Part shown: positions 1 to 7,750 of the stretch, in pieces
Layout of the letters: each line of letters opens with the position of its first letter
Numbering within the stretch: position 1 is the first letter of the stretch
Source of the DNA: Tritrichomonas foetus
Taxonomy: Eukaryota > Parabasalia > Tritrichomonadida > Tritrichomonadidae
DNA length: 12,862 nt
Assembly (NCBI GenBank): GCA_001839685.1
Contig: MLAK01000061.1
Location: 1-12,862 of the forward strand
Reading direction: 5' to 3'
Position numbers and translations under genes: made by a program
The notes under the pieces: generated by a model
Seen by the model: only the letters and a program-made list of their open reading frames with translations
Told to the model about the DNA's origin: nothing
Database searches by the model: none

Positions 1-10
1 TTTGGGGGAC

Positions 11-26
11 CATTTTGTAAACCTTT
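11..26. repeat. 16-bp repeat, copy 1 (partner at 10831-10846)
   Basis: CATTTTGTAAACCTTT occurs here and again at 10831-10846. On the minus strand both copies read AAAGGTTTACAAAATG, so each ends in an ATG. This could be a shared leader or promoter element of two minus-strand genes. The first of those would run off the left edge of the window. In AT-rich DNA a 16-bp match can also arise by chance. Confidence 0.5.
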
Positions 27-261
27 CATATAGGAGGCAAGTCTAATATCCAAATTGAAAAGGTTTTTTTAAAAAATTAGCATTCCATTAACTCATTATC
101 TTCATTGGCAAAAAATGTGAACAAACAATCAAAAAGGCAGTTTAATCAAGAAAGAAAGAAATTTTATTTCGAGGTGAAAAAAAATTACAAAAACAACAAA
201 AAAAAAAAAAGCCACTACCCAAAAGAGAGATTTAATAAAGAAGAAGAGTTAATAATCATGC
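14..261. other. A-rich intergenic 3' region, no gene seen
   Basis: This stretch lies just past the stop of the minus-strand RRM gene and is very A-rich on the plus strand, with an A run near 200. A plus-strand frame from 105 opens only through TTG and gives a Lys/Asn-rich product typical of chance translation of A-rich DNA, so I do not call it a gene. It is probably the 3' UTR and spacer of the RRM gene. A repeat at its left end is listed separately. Confidence 0.5.
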
Positions 262-2199
262 TTATATATGAGCAACCTGACCTTCAAGCCAGGAAATAAA
301 TCCATCAAAGCTCGAATGCAACGACTGTATTTCGATAATTGATAATTTGTCAATGAGGGCTTTAAGTGGGTCCTGTTTTTCTGTAAAGTTCAAGATAATG
401 AATTGTTTCATCCATTCTCTTGGTGAGATTTGTTTCTTGCTTGGTGCTGGTAATCTATATTTCATTGCCGGTTGGTTCTGTTGCGGCTCGATTCTTGTAT
501 AACCGCCTCTTGATCTGAATGCTTCAATTCTTGCTCCTCTAACATAAGCTCCATAGTATTGATAGAGGGCCATCGCTTGCTGTTGGAATTTAGCGAAAAT
601 TATTCCGGATTGTTTGGAGAGACCGGTTATTGGATTCAATAAAACAAAGCATGAATCAATATCAATATTCAGAGATTGAATGCTTTGTCTGAATTGTGTG
701 GTTCCCCATTCCTGTGGAAGTCCTAAGGTGAAAAGAAGGACACCTCCCCATTCCTGTGGAAGAGACATTTCGGAGAGTCTACGAGTGCTGGCAAGAAGAG
801 CATTACCATTCAAGATGTCACATGGAGTGCCTGCTGCTGACATCTCAGAATATGCTTCAACAGCTTCTTGTGGTGATGAGAAATACACGTATGCAACTTT
901 CGAGTTGTTGTCGCTGAGAACAAATGATGATTTAATGAATCCATATTTCTTACAATTCTTGTTAATATCTGGTTCTGTTGTATTGGCTGGAAGGTTATAA
1001 ATAACCAAGCAATTATTTGGAGCAGCCTGGTTTTCAGTAAAGGCAAGAATGGCATCATTGGCTTGAATTGGTGGATAAAGGAACATGTTTGGATACTTTT
1101 GGATAATTGCTTGATTCTCTTTGGCTGATTTGGCACTTGAATACTCGTAGAAGAGGATGAATCCATATGGACGTTCTTCAAAGCCAGTCGGTGAGATAGA
1201 AACAGCAATGATTCGTCCAATTTCAGAAAATTCAGTCTTTAACGCTTCAACTGTAAGTGAAGGAGGAAGTTGGTTGATTTGAAGAAGTCCAGCTTCTTTA
1301 TGTGGTATAACCTTTTCAACATATGGAAGAACCGTAAGTGGGAGCTTCTGGTGATTAAGGGATTTTTTGTTATATGATAATGCTTTGATTTTGGCTTCAA
1401 TTGTGTCAAATTGAATAACAGCCGCTTTTGAAGAATGCATACGAATGGAAATGATTCGTCCTGCTGCTGAAAACAACTCGGATAGGTTTTCTTGTGTTGT
1501 GCCAGGAGCAAATCCATCGACGAAAATTGTCCTCTCTTCAAGGAAGTGGAAAGCCTCATTCCGAACTTCGGATTTGACTTTGACGATATTTGAATTATTT
1601 TGGACTTCGTCGGGAGGGAAGAAGTAAAGAGTTCCTGTGCCACACTTAAGTGAGGCGTAAGCTTTAGGTTGAGATTCTGGATTTGGTGCTGCTTCGTTTT
1701 CGACATATTGGATATATGGCGGAATTGGAAAGATGTCACTTTTACTCATTGAATGGTAAACTTTTGCAGTAATTGGTTGGCCTCTGATTAAGAATCCGTT
1801 CAATTTTTGCATGGCTTCGTTTGCGATGCCTTGATTATCAAATGTGACAAGAGCTTGTTGAGGATTTCTGATTTGAATTCCACTAACAGGAAATCCAGAT
1901 AAGCATTGTTTCAGTTCAACTTCGTCAATTCCAGCTGGAAGGTTGGAAAGGGTCAATGATCCATGATTCCATACGATGCGAACATTACGTGACATAATTG
2001 TGGTGCGTTGAGATGAGACAGCTCTCTGAGCTTGTTCGTGCGTCTCGAATGACACTTGAGCTTGGGAATTATTATTTTTTTTGATTAAATGAACATCTAC
2101 GACATTTCCGAATTCAGAAAAAATTTGCTTGATTGTATTTTCGTCAACTCGTGGTGGGAGTTCGCGAACAAAAACAGTTGTTTGTTGATGGGTTGACAT
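262..2199 (-). CDS. Multi-RRM RNA-binding protein
   Basis: This 645-residue protein carries about six RNA recognition motifs. RRM1 is near residues 8-77, with an RNP2-like VFVREL. RRM2 is near 81-148 (LTLSNLP), RRM3 near 223-292 (TIFVDGF), RRM4 near 304-386 (LLQINQLP), RRM5 near 397-474 (CLVIYNLP), and a weaker sixth near 486-562. RRMs bind single-stranded RNA, so a role in mRNA processing, stability or translation is expected. The exact family is unclear; the layout recalls multi-RRM proteins such as polyadenylate-binding or PTB-like proteins. The C-terminal 40 residues look helical and could be a small protein-binding domain, but I cannot assign it. The frame opens further only to a TTG, so I take the first ATG, which leaves an 18-nt leader from a TCA site. 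The stop is TAA. The DNA is visibly more GC-rich than the flanking spacers. The short frames inside the gene on other strands are shadows. Confidence 0.88.
   Translation of the reverse strand: MSTHQQTTVFVRELPPRVDENTIKQIFSEFGNVVDVHLIKKNNNSQAQVSFETHEQAQRAVSSQRTTIMSRNVRIVWNHGSLTLSNLPAGIDEVELKQCLSGFPVSGIQIRNPQQALVTFDNQGIANEAMQKLNGFLIRGQPITAKVYHSMSKSDIFPIPPYIQYVENEAAPNPESQPKAYASLKCGTGTLYFFPPDEVQNNSNIVKVKSEVRNEAFHFLEERTIFVDGFAPGTTQENLSELFSAAGRIISIRMHSSKAAVIQFDTIEAKIKALSYNKKSLNHQKLPLTVLPYVEKVIPHKEAGLLQINQLPPSLTVEALKTEFSEIGRIIAVSISPTGFEERPYGFILFYEYSSAKSAKENQAIIQKYPNMFLYPPIQANDAILAFTENQAAPNNCLVIYNLPANTTEPDINKNCKKYGFIKSSFVLSDNNSKVAYVYFSSPQEAVEAYSEMSAAGTPCDILNGNALLASTRRLSEMSLPQEWGGVLLFTLGLPQEWGTTQFRQSIQSLNIDIDSCFVLLNPITGLSKQSGIIFAKFQQQAMALYQYYGAYVRGARIEAFRSRGGYTRIEPQQNQPAMKYRLPAPSKKQISPREWMKQFIILNFTEKQDPLKALIDKLSIIEIQSLHSSFDGFISWLEGQVAHI
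704..762 (-). repeat. Short direct repeat inside the RRM gene
   Basis: The 17-bp sequence CCCCATTCCTGTGGAAG occurs at 704-720 and again at 746-762, exactly 42 bp (14 codons) apart. It encodes SLPQEWG (residues 479-485) and GLPQEWG (493-499), placed on either side of the first strand of the degenerate sixth RRM. The register is kept, so the protein frame stays open. Confidence 0.9.
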
Positions 2200-2214
2200 T
2201 GGCCGAACCAAAAA

Positions 2215-2219
2215 ATTGA
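2215..2219 (-). promoter_or_regulatory. Possible initiator for the RRM gene
   Basis: On the minus strand TCAAT lies 18 nt from its candidate +1 A to the ATG at 2199. The trichomonad initiator consensus is TCA(+1)YW, so this site fits the TCA core and spacing but not the Y position. It is a weak match. Confidence 0.3.
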
Positions 2220-2929
2220 TAGGCAAACTTTTTCAAAGAATTGAAAAAGTTATAACATTGAATAGATCGAGCATAAACTTTTTCAGATGGATTGTAATAT
2301 TTCTGAGGATATGGAACTTTTTAAGAAATCAAATCGTTTTTGAATGTAATTTTTCAATATGGAATTCAAATATTTTTACAATATATTCAATTAATTCTCC
2401 AAACCATGAGCATCGAAATCTGTCGATATTCTGGGCAGTAATTTTGTAGATAAGGTTTTTGTTTGAAACATATAAATAAATAACATTAATTATTTAGATT
2501 TTTGAAAATAATTGTCCATTCATAACATTTCAATTGAATGGCATAATATTTTTTGTTCCCCCGAAACACTTCGTATTCCTCCTTTACTATTGTAGTATAT
2601 TTTATTCAAATAACTTGATAATATCTAAACCTAATTACCAGAAAAGCTCTTGTTATGGTTGATTGAGATTTCCAGAGTTGAAGAAAACAATTATTTTTAT
2701 CTAGAGTTGAATCACTCAATTTTAATGTTCAAAAATTATCTGCACAACCATTTTATTTATGGAAAATATAGTATGATAGCAAAAAAGATTTCACTTTTTC
2801 CGATGAACAGATATACACAGAAAATTTATTCACCATTGATCTAAACAAACATTGTTAAAAAAAGGTGAAACATCCGACTATTCAAAATTTCTGCCATTCA
2901 GTGATTTCTATATTAATTTGGTCTCTTAA
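2220..2929. other. Divergent intergenic region, no gene seen
   Basis: About 700 bp separate the divergent RRM and RING genes and should hold both promoters. Plus-strand frames at 2216-2449 and 2650-2844 open only from non-ATG codons and show no domain or sensible composition. I see no RNA gene or clear repeat. The stretch is AT-rich spacer. Confidence 0.5.
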
Positions 2930-2939
2930 TCATTTCATT
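2930..2939 (+). promoter_or_regulatory. Tandem initiator-like TCATT sites for the RING gene
   Basis: Two overlapping-spaced copies of TCATT lie at 2930-2934 and 2935-2939, both matching the trichomonad initiator TCA(+1)YW. Transcription from them would give leaders of 16 or 11 nt before the ATG at 2948, a normal length for these organisms. The match is by eye only. Confidence 0.5.
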
Positions 2940-2947
2940 TTTCATCA

Positions 2948-3577
2948 ATGAAGCGCTGTCATTGCTATCAATGCGATAGAACAGTAATGATATCAGGAAA
3001 CAATTTAATCTGTCCAGAGTGTGGAAGTGATTTTCTCGAAGTTGTTGAAGAAAATATAAATTCCAACAATACAAATAATAATTTCCAAAACCAATTTTTA
3101 GGTAGTATATTTAATCAACTAAATTCAAATTTAGGAAATATAAATTTAAATGCAAATCATTCAGGAGATCAATTTAGTGATGTATTTCAAGATGTTGCAT
3201 CACATTTGTTTCGCGATCTTTTTCATAGAAGAAGTGGCGAAGAAATATTAGAAAATTTAATTACAACTTTATCAGGGCGTCTAGAAAGACGTTTTGGAAC
3301 AGACTTCATTCATTCGATTGCAGAAAATCTGCGAAACCTTTCCCGCCTCCATCAAGGAAGGCCTCCTGCAAGTGAAGATGTGATAAATTCACTTCATCCA
3401 CAACAGTATTCCGAAGGTGTTTGTTTGGACTCAACCTGCGCAATTTGTCTCACCGAAATGGAAAATGGAGATGAAGTGATTGTGTTAAACTGTAGACATG
3501 GCTATCATAAAGACTGTATTGAGCCATGGCTGCGCACACACAATGTTTGTCCAACATGTCGTGAAGTACAAACTTAA
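2948..3577 (+). CDS. RING-H2 E3 ubiquitin ligase, RNF126/RNF115-like
   Basis: This 209-residue protein should transfer ubiquitin from an E2 enzyme to substrates. An N-terminal zinc finger is formed by Cys6, Cys9, Cys22 and Cys25, with the CxxC...CPxCGSxFLE pattern of RNF126/RNF115-type ligases. In animals that finger binds the BAG6 chaperone and ubiquitin. An Asn-rich linker (about 33-60) follows. The C-terminal RING-H2 has Cys164, Cys167, Cys182, His184, His187, Cys190, Cys201 and Cys204, the complete C3H2C3 ligand set, and the conserved Trp194 before the last pair. The whole layout matches the family although the protein is shorter than animal versions (about 310 residues). A cytosolic quality-control role is inferred. 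The gene is divergent from the RRM gene, and the ATG follows TCATT initiator sites. Confidence 0.9.
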   Translation: MKRCHCYQCDRTVMISGNNLICPECGSDFLEVVEENINSNNTNNNFQNQFLGSIFNQLNSNLGNINLNANHSGDQFSDVFQDVASHLFRDLFHRRSGEEILENLITTLSGRLERRFGTDFIHSIAENLRNLSRLHQGRPPASEDVINSLHPQQYSEGVCLDSTCAICLTEMENGDEVIVLNCRHGYHKDCIEPWLRTHNVCPTCREVQT

Positions 3578-4202
3578 CTTTCCCTTATGTCGTAATATAT
3601 TAAAAAATCATTTTCATGAAATTTAATGTCATTTGATCAAAATTTAAATGGTTGCCACTTATGGACACTTTTATGAACCAAAAGGTTCTCCTTATGGACA
3701 AAAACGGTGAATTGAGAAATTTGGAAACATGAAATCAAATCATAAGAATGATCATTCTGAAAAATCACAATGGTAATATTCATATGAGATTGTGCGTCAA
3801 GTGAAGTGTTAATAAACTTAAAAATCTGCAGATTTGTACAATTTTCTCATATAATATTAGTCTCGAGTTTTGAAAACAAAAATGCATGGGTAGGGGGTCA
3901 TGCATCCTTATGGACAGGAAAGTGGAAAATTACCATAAGAGGCACTCATATTTATATACATCTATCTTTCATATCTTTATATTATTTCACTAGTGAGATT
4001 TTTATCAAAAATGAGATTCATGATTTAACATTGTTTTTGATATAAGTTATTTTTTGTTGTTGATCAAGATATAATATATGTGGTAGAAAAATCGATCAAC
4101 AACTTTGGATTAGGTGCAAATCGGTCGACCAATCATTAGTCACGAGATGCAAAAAGAAATTGGCCTCTAAATTGACCAATTTTAGTAATTTTGGTGTCAA
4201 AT
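3578..4202. other. Intergenic region between RING and ankyrin genes
   Basis: About 630 bp hold no convincing gene. A plus-strand frame at 3806-4045 (79 codons) has no recognisable domain and a non-ATG opening, so it is treated as chance. The 10-mer CTTATGGACA occurs three times here, at 3658-3667, 3691-3700 and 3907-3916, all in the same reading register. A 10-bp inverted repeat lies further on and is listed separately. Confidence 0.45.
4056..4103. repeat. Perfect 10-bp inverted repeat upstream of the ankyrin gene
   Basis: GTTGTTGATC at 4056-4065 is mirrored by GATCAACAAC at 4094-4103, with a 28-bp spacer. It could form a hairpin or serve as paired binding sites. It ends about 106 bp before the ankyrin ATG. 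Function is unknown. Confidence 0.65.
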
Positions 4203-4207
4203 TCACA
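4203..4207 (+). promoter_or_regulatory. Initiator-like TCACA for the ankyrin gene
   Basis: TCACA matches TCA(+1)YW exactly. Its +1 A would give a 5-nt leader before the ATG at 4210, short but within the trichomonad range. Confidence 0.5.
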
Positions 4208-4209
4208 GA

Positions 4210-6009
4210 ATGATCGACTTGAACCATTTATTTCCAGAAGAAAAACTCCAACAGCATAATTGTATGCTTGCTTTTCAAGAGGCCCTTGTAAATTTAAATA
4301 AAGGAAACGTGCAAGAAACTTGTGTAAATATTATGAATACACCACTTGTTGCAAGTGCTGATCATGTTCAACAAATAGCAGCAAATATCTTTAGAATTGC
4401 TTATATGAGACCTGGTCTTATTCCATATTTGGTTGATATCTGTAAATTTTTAATTGAAAATCAATCACAACAGAATGCATTATCAAATTTCAAAGATCTT
4501 ATTGTTCCAACAGATATTCCTAACCAAAGATGGTACCGTTCTTTTTTAATTAATTGTATTAATAAGCAAGTTATTTCAATTGAAGATTTTATGTCTTTGC
4601 TTACTTCTTTTCCACCATGTGAATCAATTTATTTATTATTCTGTTGGTTTGCCCCTGTTATAAAATCCAGAGATGAGATAGTTTATGAGCAAATCCTTGA
4701 ATCTTTTCGTCAAGCACAACATTTAAGTGCTGAATTTACTTATTTTCGTGATCATTTTAATGAAATGCAAAAAAACAATTGGGAACTTCAACGATTTTTT
4801 TTTAGAACAGGATATTTTCGTGTTTCTTATGCTTATTACTTAAAGAATGATGATCTTCTTCATTTTAGACAACTAATTACACAAAATGAACTTGTTCTTG
4901 ATAAAAAAGTTTCCAGTAAAGTAATTGATAAAGAAGATCACATTCAAAATAAATATTTAGCATCAATTGATGAATCAGATACAAAAAATGACGCAAATAG
5001 ATTAGATTTTGATTTTGATCAACGTGTTGAAAGTTCTTTATTCGAAAGATGTGATTTTATTCGACATCGTCCAACTCTTCTTCAATTCGCTGCTTTTTTT
5101 GGTGCATCAAAATGTTTTCGATATTTAATTGACAGTGGTGCAAATCCAAAAATCGATGATGATGAAGGCAAACGTTTAATTCAATTTGTAATTGCTGGAG
5201 GAAATACAGAAATCTTTGCAATGTGCGAAAATAACGAAAATATTGAACTTGATGGTGCAATTCAAACTGCTGTCGAATTTCAACGTTTTGATATGATGCT
5301 TGATTTATTAAATAAAATGGAAATTGATATCAATCACTCAACTGAAGCCTTCCCATCAATTTTCCACTATGCTGCAAAACATAATAATATGCGCGTTTTA
5401 TTGTTTTGCTTGGAACAAGGCTGTCCTGTAAATTTAAGAGATTTACACGACAAAACACCTCTGCATTATGCTGCACAATTTTGTCAATATGATACACTTT
5501 TAGCTCTTGTTGATTTGTATGATATTGACATCAATGCAGTGGATGATAGAGGAAGGACTCCACTTCATTATGCAGCAAAATATAATAAAATTGATTCGGT
5601 TTATATTTTATCGATTCATCCTGAATTGGATTTGAATATTTGCGATAAAACTGGCGACAATCCATTGATTTTAGCTGCCAAACATGGATGCAATCAAATT
5701 ATTTATCACATATTATCAAACAATCTTGATGTTAATCATAAAAATATGCTTGGACTTTCTGCACTACATTATGCTGTTAAAAAAGGACATTATCATACTG
5801 TTTCACTATTACTGACACATTATGCGATCGATATAAATATTCGAGATGAAATTTTAATCTTTTGTTTCATAAAGGAATTTTTGATTAGTCTATATTGGAC
5901 ACCACTTCATTTTGCGGCTTATAGTGGAGATGTTGAAATGATAAAAATTATTCTTGCTTTCCCGGGTATTAATATTTCATGTAAGACAGTTTCTTTTACT
6001 TTTTTATGA
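4210..6009 (+). CDS. Ankyrin-repeat protein of the trichomonad DUF3447 type
   Basis: This 599-residue frame starts with a helical region of about 230 residues without recognised motifs, as seen in the large trichomonad DUF3447 and ankyrin families. A chain of about eight ankyrin repeats then runs from about residue 288, with clear TPLHYAA cores (for example the repeats ending in DKTPLHYAA, GRTPLHYAA and SALHYAV). Such proteins are usually protein-binding scaffolds; no partner can be named. Two things are odd. Residues 548-562 are a hydrophobic 15-codon block breaking the loop before WTPLHFAA, where other repeats have about four residues between the RD/VD pair and TPLHYAA. The last repeat is cut after PGINIS by a TGA, while its end is found in another frame at 6054-6158. 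The gene is intact for most of its length but its 3' end looks damaged or wrongly spliced. Confidence 0.82.
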   Translation: MIDLNHLFPEEKLQQHNCMLAFQEALVNLNKGNVQETCVNIMNTPLVASADHVQQIAANIFRIAYMRPGLIPYLVDICKFLIENQSQQNALSNFKDLIVPTDIPNQRWYRSFLINCINKQVISIEDFMSLLTSFPPCESIYLLFCWFAPVIKSRDEIVYEQILESFRQAQHLSAEFTYFRDHFNEMQKNNWELQRFFFRTGYFRVSYAYYLKNDDLLHFRQLITQNELVLDKKVSSKVIDKEDHIQNKYLASIDESDTKNDANRLDFDFDQRVESSLFERCDFIRHRPTLLQFAAFFGASKCFRYLIDSGANPKIDDDEGKRLIQFVIAGGNTEIFAMCENNENIELDGAIQTAVEFQRFDMMLDLLNKMEIDINHSTEAFPSIFHYAAKHNNMRVLLFCLEQGCPVNLRDLHDKTPLHYAAQFCQYDTLLALVDLYDIDINAVDDRGRTPLHYAAKYNKIDSVYILSIHPELDLNICDKTGDNPLILAAKHGCNQIIYHILSNNLDVNHKNMLGLSALHYAVKKGHYHTVSLLLTHYAIDINIRDEILIFCFIKEFLISLYWTPLHFAAYSGDVEMIKIILAFPGINISCKTVSFTFL

Positions 6010-6053
6010 TGATGTTTTAATTTTTATATTTATTTGGTTAATTTTCCATATTT

Positions 6054-6158
6054 ATGAAGTTATTTAATATAATTAATGAAACTCCTTGGGATATTGCATT
6101 GAAAAATAACAAAATGGAAGCTTTTCAACTCTTCTCTAATTTATTCAATGCTGAATGA
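6054..6158 (+). pseudogene. Detached last ankyrin repeat of the preceding gene
   Basis: In a different frame from the ankyrin gene, codons from about 6075 read NETPWDIALKNNKMEAF and run to a TGA at 6156-6158. TPWDIALKNN is a typical terminal ankyrin helix and fits directly after the broken PGINIS of the upstream frame. The 95 or so bases between contain stops in the frames tested. Either a deletion or insertion broke the gene, or an unusual intron lies here: GTAAGA at 5981 looks like a donor, but I see no in-phase AG acceptor. Confidence 0.6.
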
Positions 6159-6231
6159 TAAATATTGAATATATTAAATATAATAGATTAATTGTTACTA
6201 TGAATATAGATTTAATAAAAGCTAAATTAGA

Positions 6232-6250
6232 ATCACCAACAAACGTATAT
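6232..6250. repeat. 19-bp exact repeat, copy 1 (partner at 9920-9938)
   Basis: ATCACCAACAAACGTATAT occurs here and at 9920-9938 in the same orientation, 3.7 kb apart. The match stops sharply at both ends. On the minus strand the copy at 9920 lies in the decayed-gene trail, where it encodes YTFVGD. A 19-bp exact match is unlikely by chance in 13 kb, though AT-rich DNA raises the odds. Confidence 0.7.
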
Positions 6251-6504
6251 AACTTTATCTTATTATTATTTAAGCAATGAAATCATCCTTAAAAATATAA
6301 TGTGCATTGATTTTGTTTCAAATTCAAAAAGCATTCAACAAAGAATGCAATCCAAAATTTATAGCTTGTTTAATTTGTTATGGCACGGCTTCTATCTTAG
6401 ATGAATATTTATATATTTAAATGTAGAAATACAATATTCATTCATTTTAGTTGGCCAAAAAAAATAATTTGATATTATGAATTATTTGTTATATTTGGAA
6501 ATGT

Positions 6505-6518
6505 GAGAGAGAGAGAGA
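6505..6518. repeat. (GA)7 microsatellite
   Basis: Seven GA units occur in the spacer about 108 bp before the next start codon. It is probably a slippage product with no known role. Confidence 0.85.
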
Positions 6519-6593
6519 TCAAGAAGTGGAAACTTATTTGAAAAATGCATTTATTTTGACACATTCCAAAAATGCAAATTAAATTCACCTACT

Positions 6594-6606
6594 TCACTTT
6601 TTCATT
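6594..6606 (+). promoter_or_regulatory. Initiator-like TCACT and TCATT for the 6626 gene
   Basis: TCACT (6594-6598) and TCATT (6602-6606) both match TCA(+1)YW. They would give leaders of about 30 and 22 nt before the ATG at 6626. Either could be used. Confidence 0.45.
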
Positions 6607-6625
6607 ATTTTGATTATTTGAAAAA

Positions 6626-7321
6626 ATGCTTCGAAAAGTTCAAGCTGCATTTCCCCCGCCAAAAGAAAAACGCCAATTAACAGACGAAGAAAAAGACCAA
6701 ATTGTCGACGCTTTTAAACAGTTTAGAAATACATTAATTTGTGGAGCTACTTTTAGCGTTTTTCGAGATTTGATTACAATTTCATTCGAAGAACAGCGCC
6801 CGCCTTTCGATTTAACCTCACTCGTCCTCGATTCGCTAGATACCGGACTCGAACTGTCATCGTTTGGGCTTGTCGACTCGCTATTGAGAATATCAATAAA
6901 ACCAGATCTTCGAACCCTCAAAAGGTGGGTACCTTGGACAATCGCCACAAGTGCAATAACAGCATGTGCAAATCGAGCAATTCAAGTCCCGCTTCAGAAT
7001 AAATATCATAATAATAAATTATCATATAAAGGATACTTTACTGGCCTCGGAAAGGCAACTTCTCATGCAATAGGATTTAACACATGCGCCGGATTGGCCT
7101 ACCACTACTTGCCTAAAAATGAAAAAATGGGTGGTGAATTTGCAAGATCAACTTCAGCAATAACAATTGGTAGTTTTGGGGCAACTATTGCATCAACTCC
7201 ATTTGTGAATGCACCAATACCAAAAATACTGAGAGATTTCTGGCATAACGTTCCACTCATCATGCTCGATAATTCGATGTTCACAATTGTGCAGAAAACA
7301 ACAGAGCCAATGTTGAAATGA
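6626..7321 (+). CDS. Hypothetical protein, probable membrane-associated
   Basis: I do not recognise this 231-residue protein. It begins with MLRKVQAAF, followed by a basic and acidic region. MLR-type starts occur in trichomonad hydrogenosomal presequences, but this is a weak hint only. The middle and C-terminal halves carry several small-residue-rich hydrophobic stretches, near residues 105-120 (IATSAITACANRA), 135-160 (GYFTGLGKATSHAIGFNTCAGLAYHYLP) and 178-195 (TSAITIGSFGATIAS). They could be membrane segments or helix-packing cores. The glycine spacing slightly recalls Tim17/22/23 channel proteins, but no signature is clear. Around 6780-6960 the DNA is GC- and TCG-rich compared with the rest of the gene. 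The gene converges on the kinase gene, and the TGA stop is followed by ATAAA. Confidence 0.65.
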   Translation: MLRKVQAAFPPPKEKRQLTDEEKDQIVDAFKQFRNTLICGATFSVFRDLITISFEEQRPPFDLTSLVLDSLDTGLELSSFGLVDSLLRISIKPDLRTLKRWVPWTIATSAITACANRAIQVPLQNKYHNNKLSYKGYFTGLGKATSHAIGFNTCAGLAYHYLPKNEKMGGEFARSTSAITIGSFGATIASTPFVNAPIPKILRDFWHNVPLIMLDNSMFTIVQKTTEPMLK

Positions 7322-7750
7322 ATAAATATTGATTATTGTTATTATTATATACCTCTCATCAAATAGATCATATATTTATACAATTGGACTGAGCTTTTGT
7401 ATGGCTAAATCATATATTTCAAATGAAATTGTAAATTTGTTTTTATTATTTCTAAACGAGAGAATTATAATTTATAATTTTGAGTTGATTAATAGTTATT
7501 TTAGAGTTATTCACATTATTCCACAAATCGTTTTGGAAAGAGATTCAACTTATATTTGATGATAGTTGCTTTCAATATTAGAATTTCTCGATGTTGGAGT
7601 CTTTTGATGTAACAATATTTATTGACAAATGATTAAAAAATCATATTTTTGATGTTATGGAACAACATCATGTTGTTTCCTCGATTTGTTGGTAATATAA
7701 ATAAAACAAGATTAAATTATAATCACAAAATTAGTACTATTAATAACAAT
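7322..7750. other. Convergent intergenic region, no gene seen
   Basis: These 430 bp lie between the convergent stops of the 6626 gene and the kinase gene, so they should hold both 3' ends. The frames at 7329-7559 and 7649-7888 lack domains and start signals. The DNA is strongly AT-rich. No hairpin terminator or RNA gene is obvious. Confidence 0.5.

Larger units (their letters stand above)
6159..6593. other. AT-rich intergenic region with short repeats
   Basis: No gene is seen in this stretch between the ankyrin tail and the next plus-strand gene. It contains a 19-bp sequence shared with 9920-9938 (at 6232-6250), a small hairpin GCATTC/GAATGC (6331-6348), and a GA dinucleotide run of seven units (6505-6518). 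No RNA gene or terminator could be recognised. Confidence 0.45.

Noticed and set aside
105..299. Plus-strand Lys-rich ORF at the left edge
   Set aside because: It opens only from TTG, is a chance product of A-rich DNA and overlaps the 3' end of the RRM gene.
810..1739. Two long antisense-frame ORFs (810-1220 and 1239-1739) inside the RRM gene
   Set aside because: They are shadow frames of a strongly supported gene, with no domain and Ser/Gln/Leu-rich products.
2216..2844. Two plus-strand ORFs in the divergent spacer
   Set aside because: Both start at TTG and show no recognisable domain or normal composition.
5863..5888. Very short GT-AG intron inside the ankyrin insertion
   Set aside because: GT...AG ends exist but the length is not a multiple of three in a way that restores the frame, and the donor and branch sequences do not match trichomonad introns.
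6331..6348. GCATTC/GAATGC hairpin as a terminator
   Set aside because: The stem is six base pairs, no T run follows, and such terminators are not used by RNA polymerase II.
6640..6948. Antisense ORF of 102 codons within the 6626 gene
   Set aside because: It is a shadow of the GC-rich patch; the sense frame has a good start and full length.
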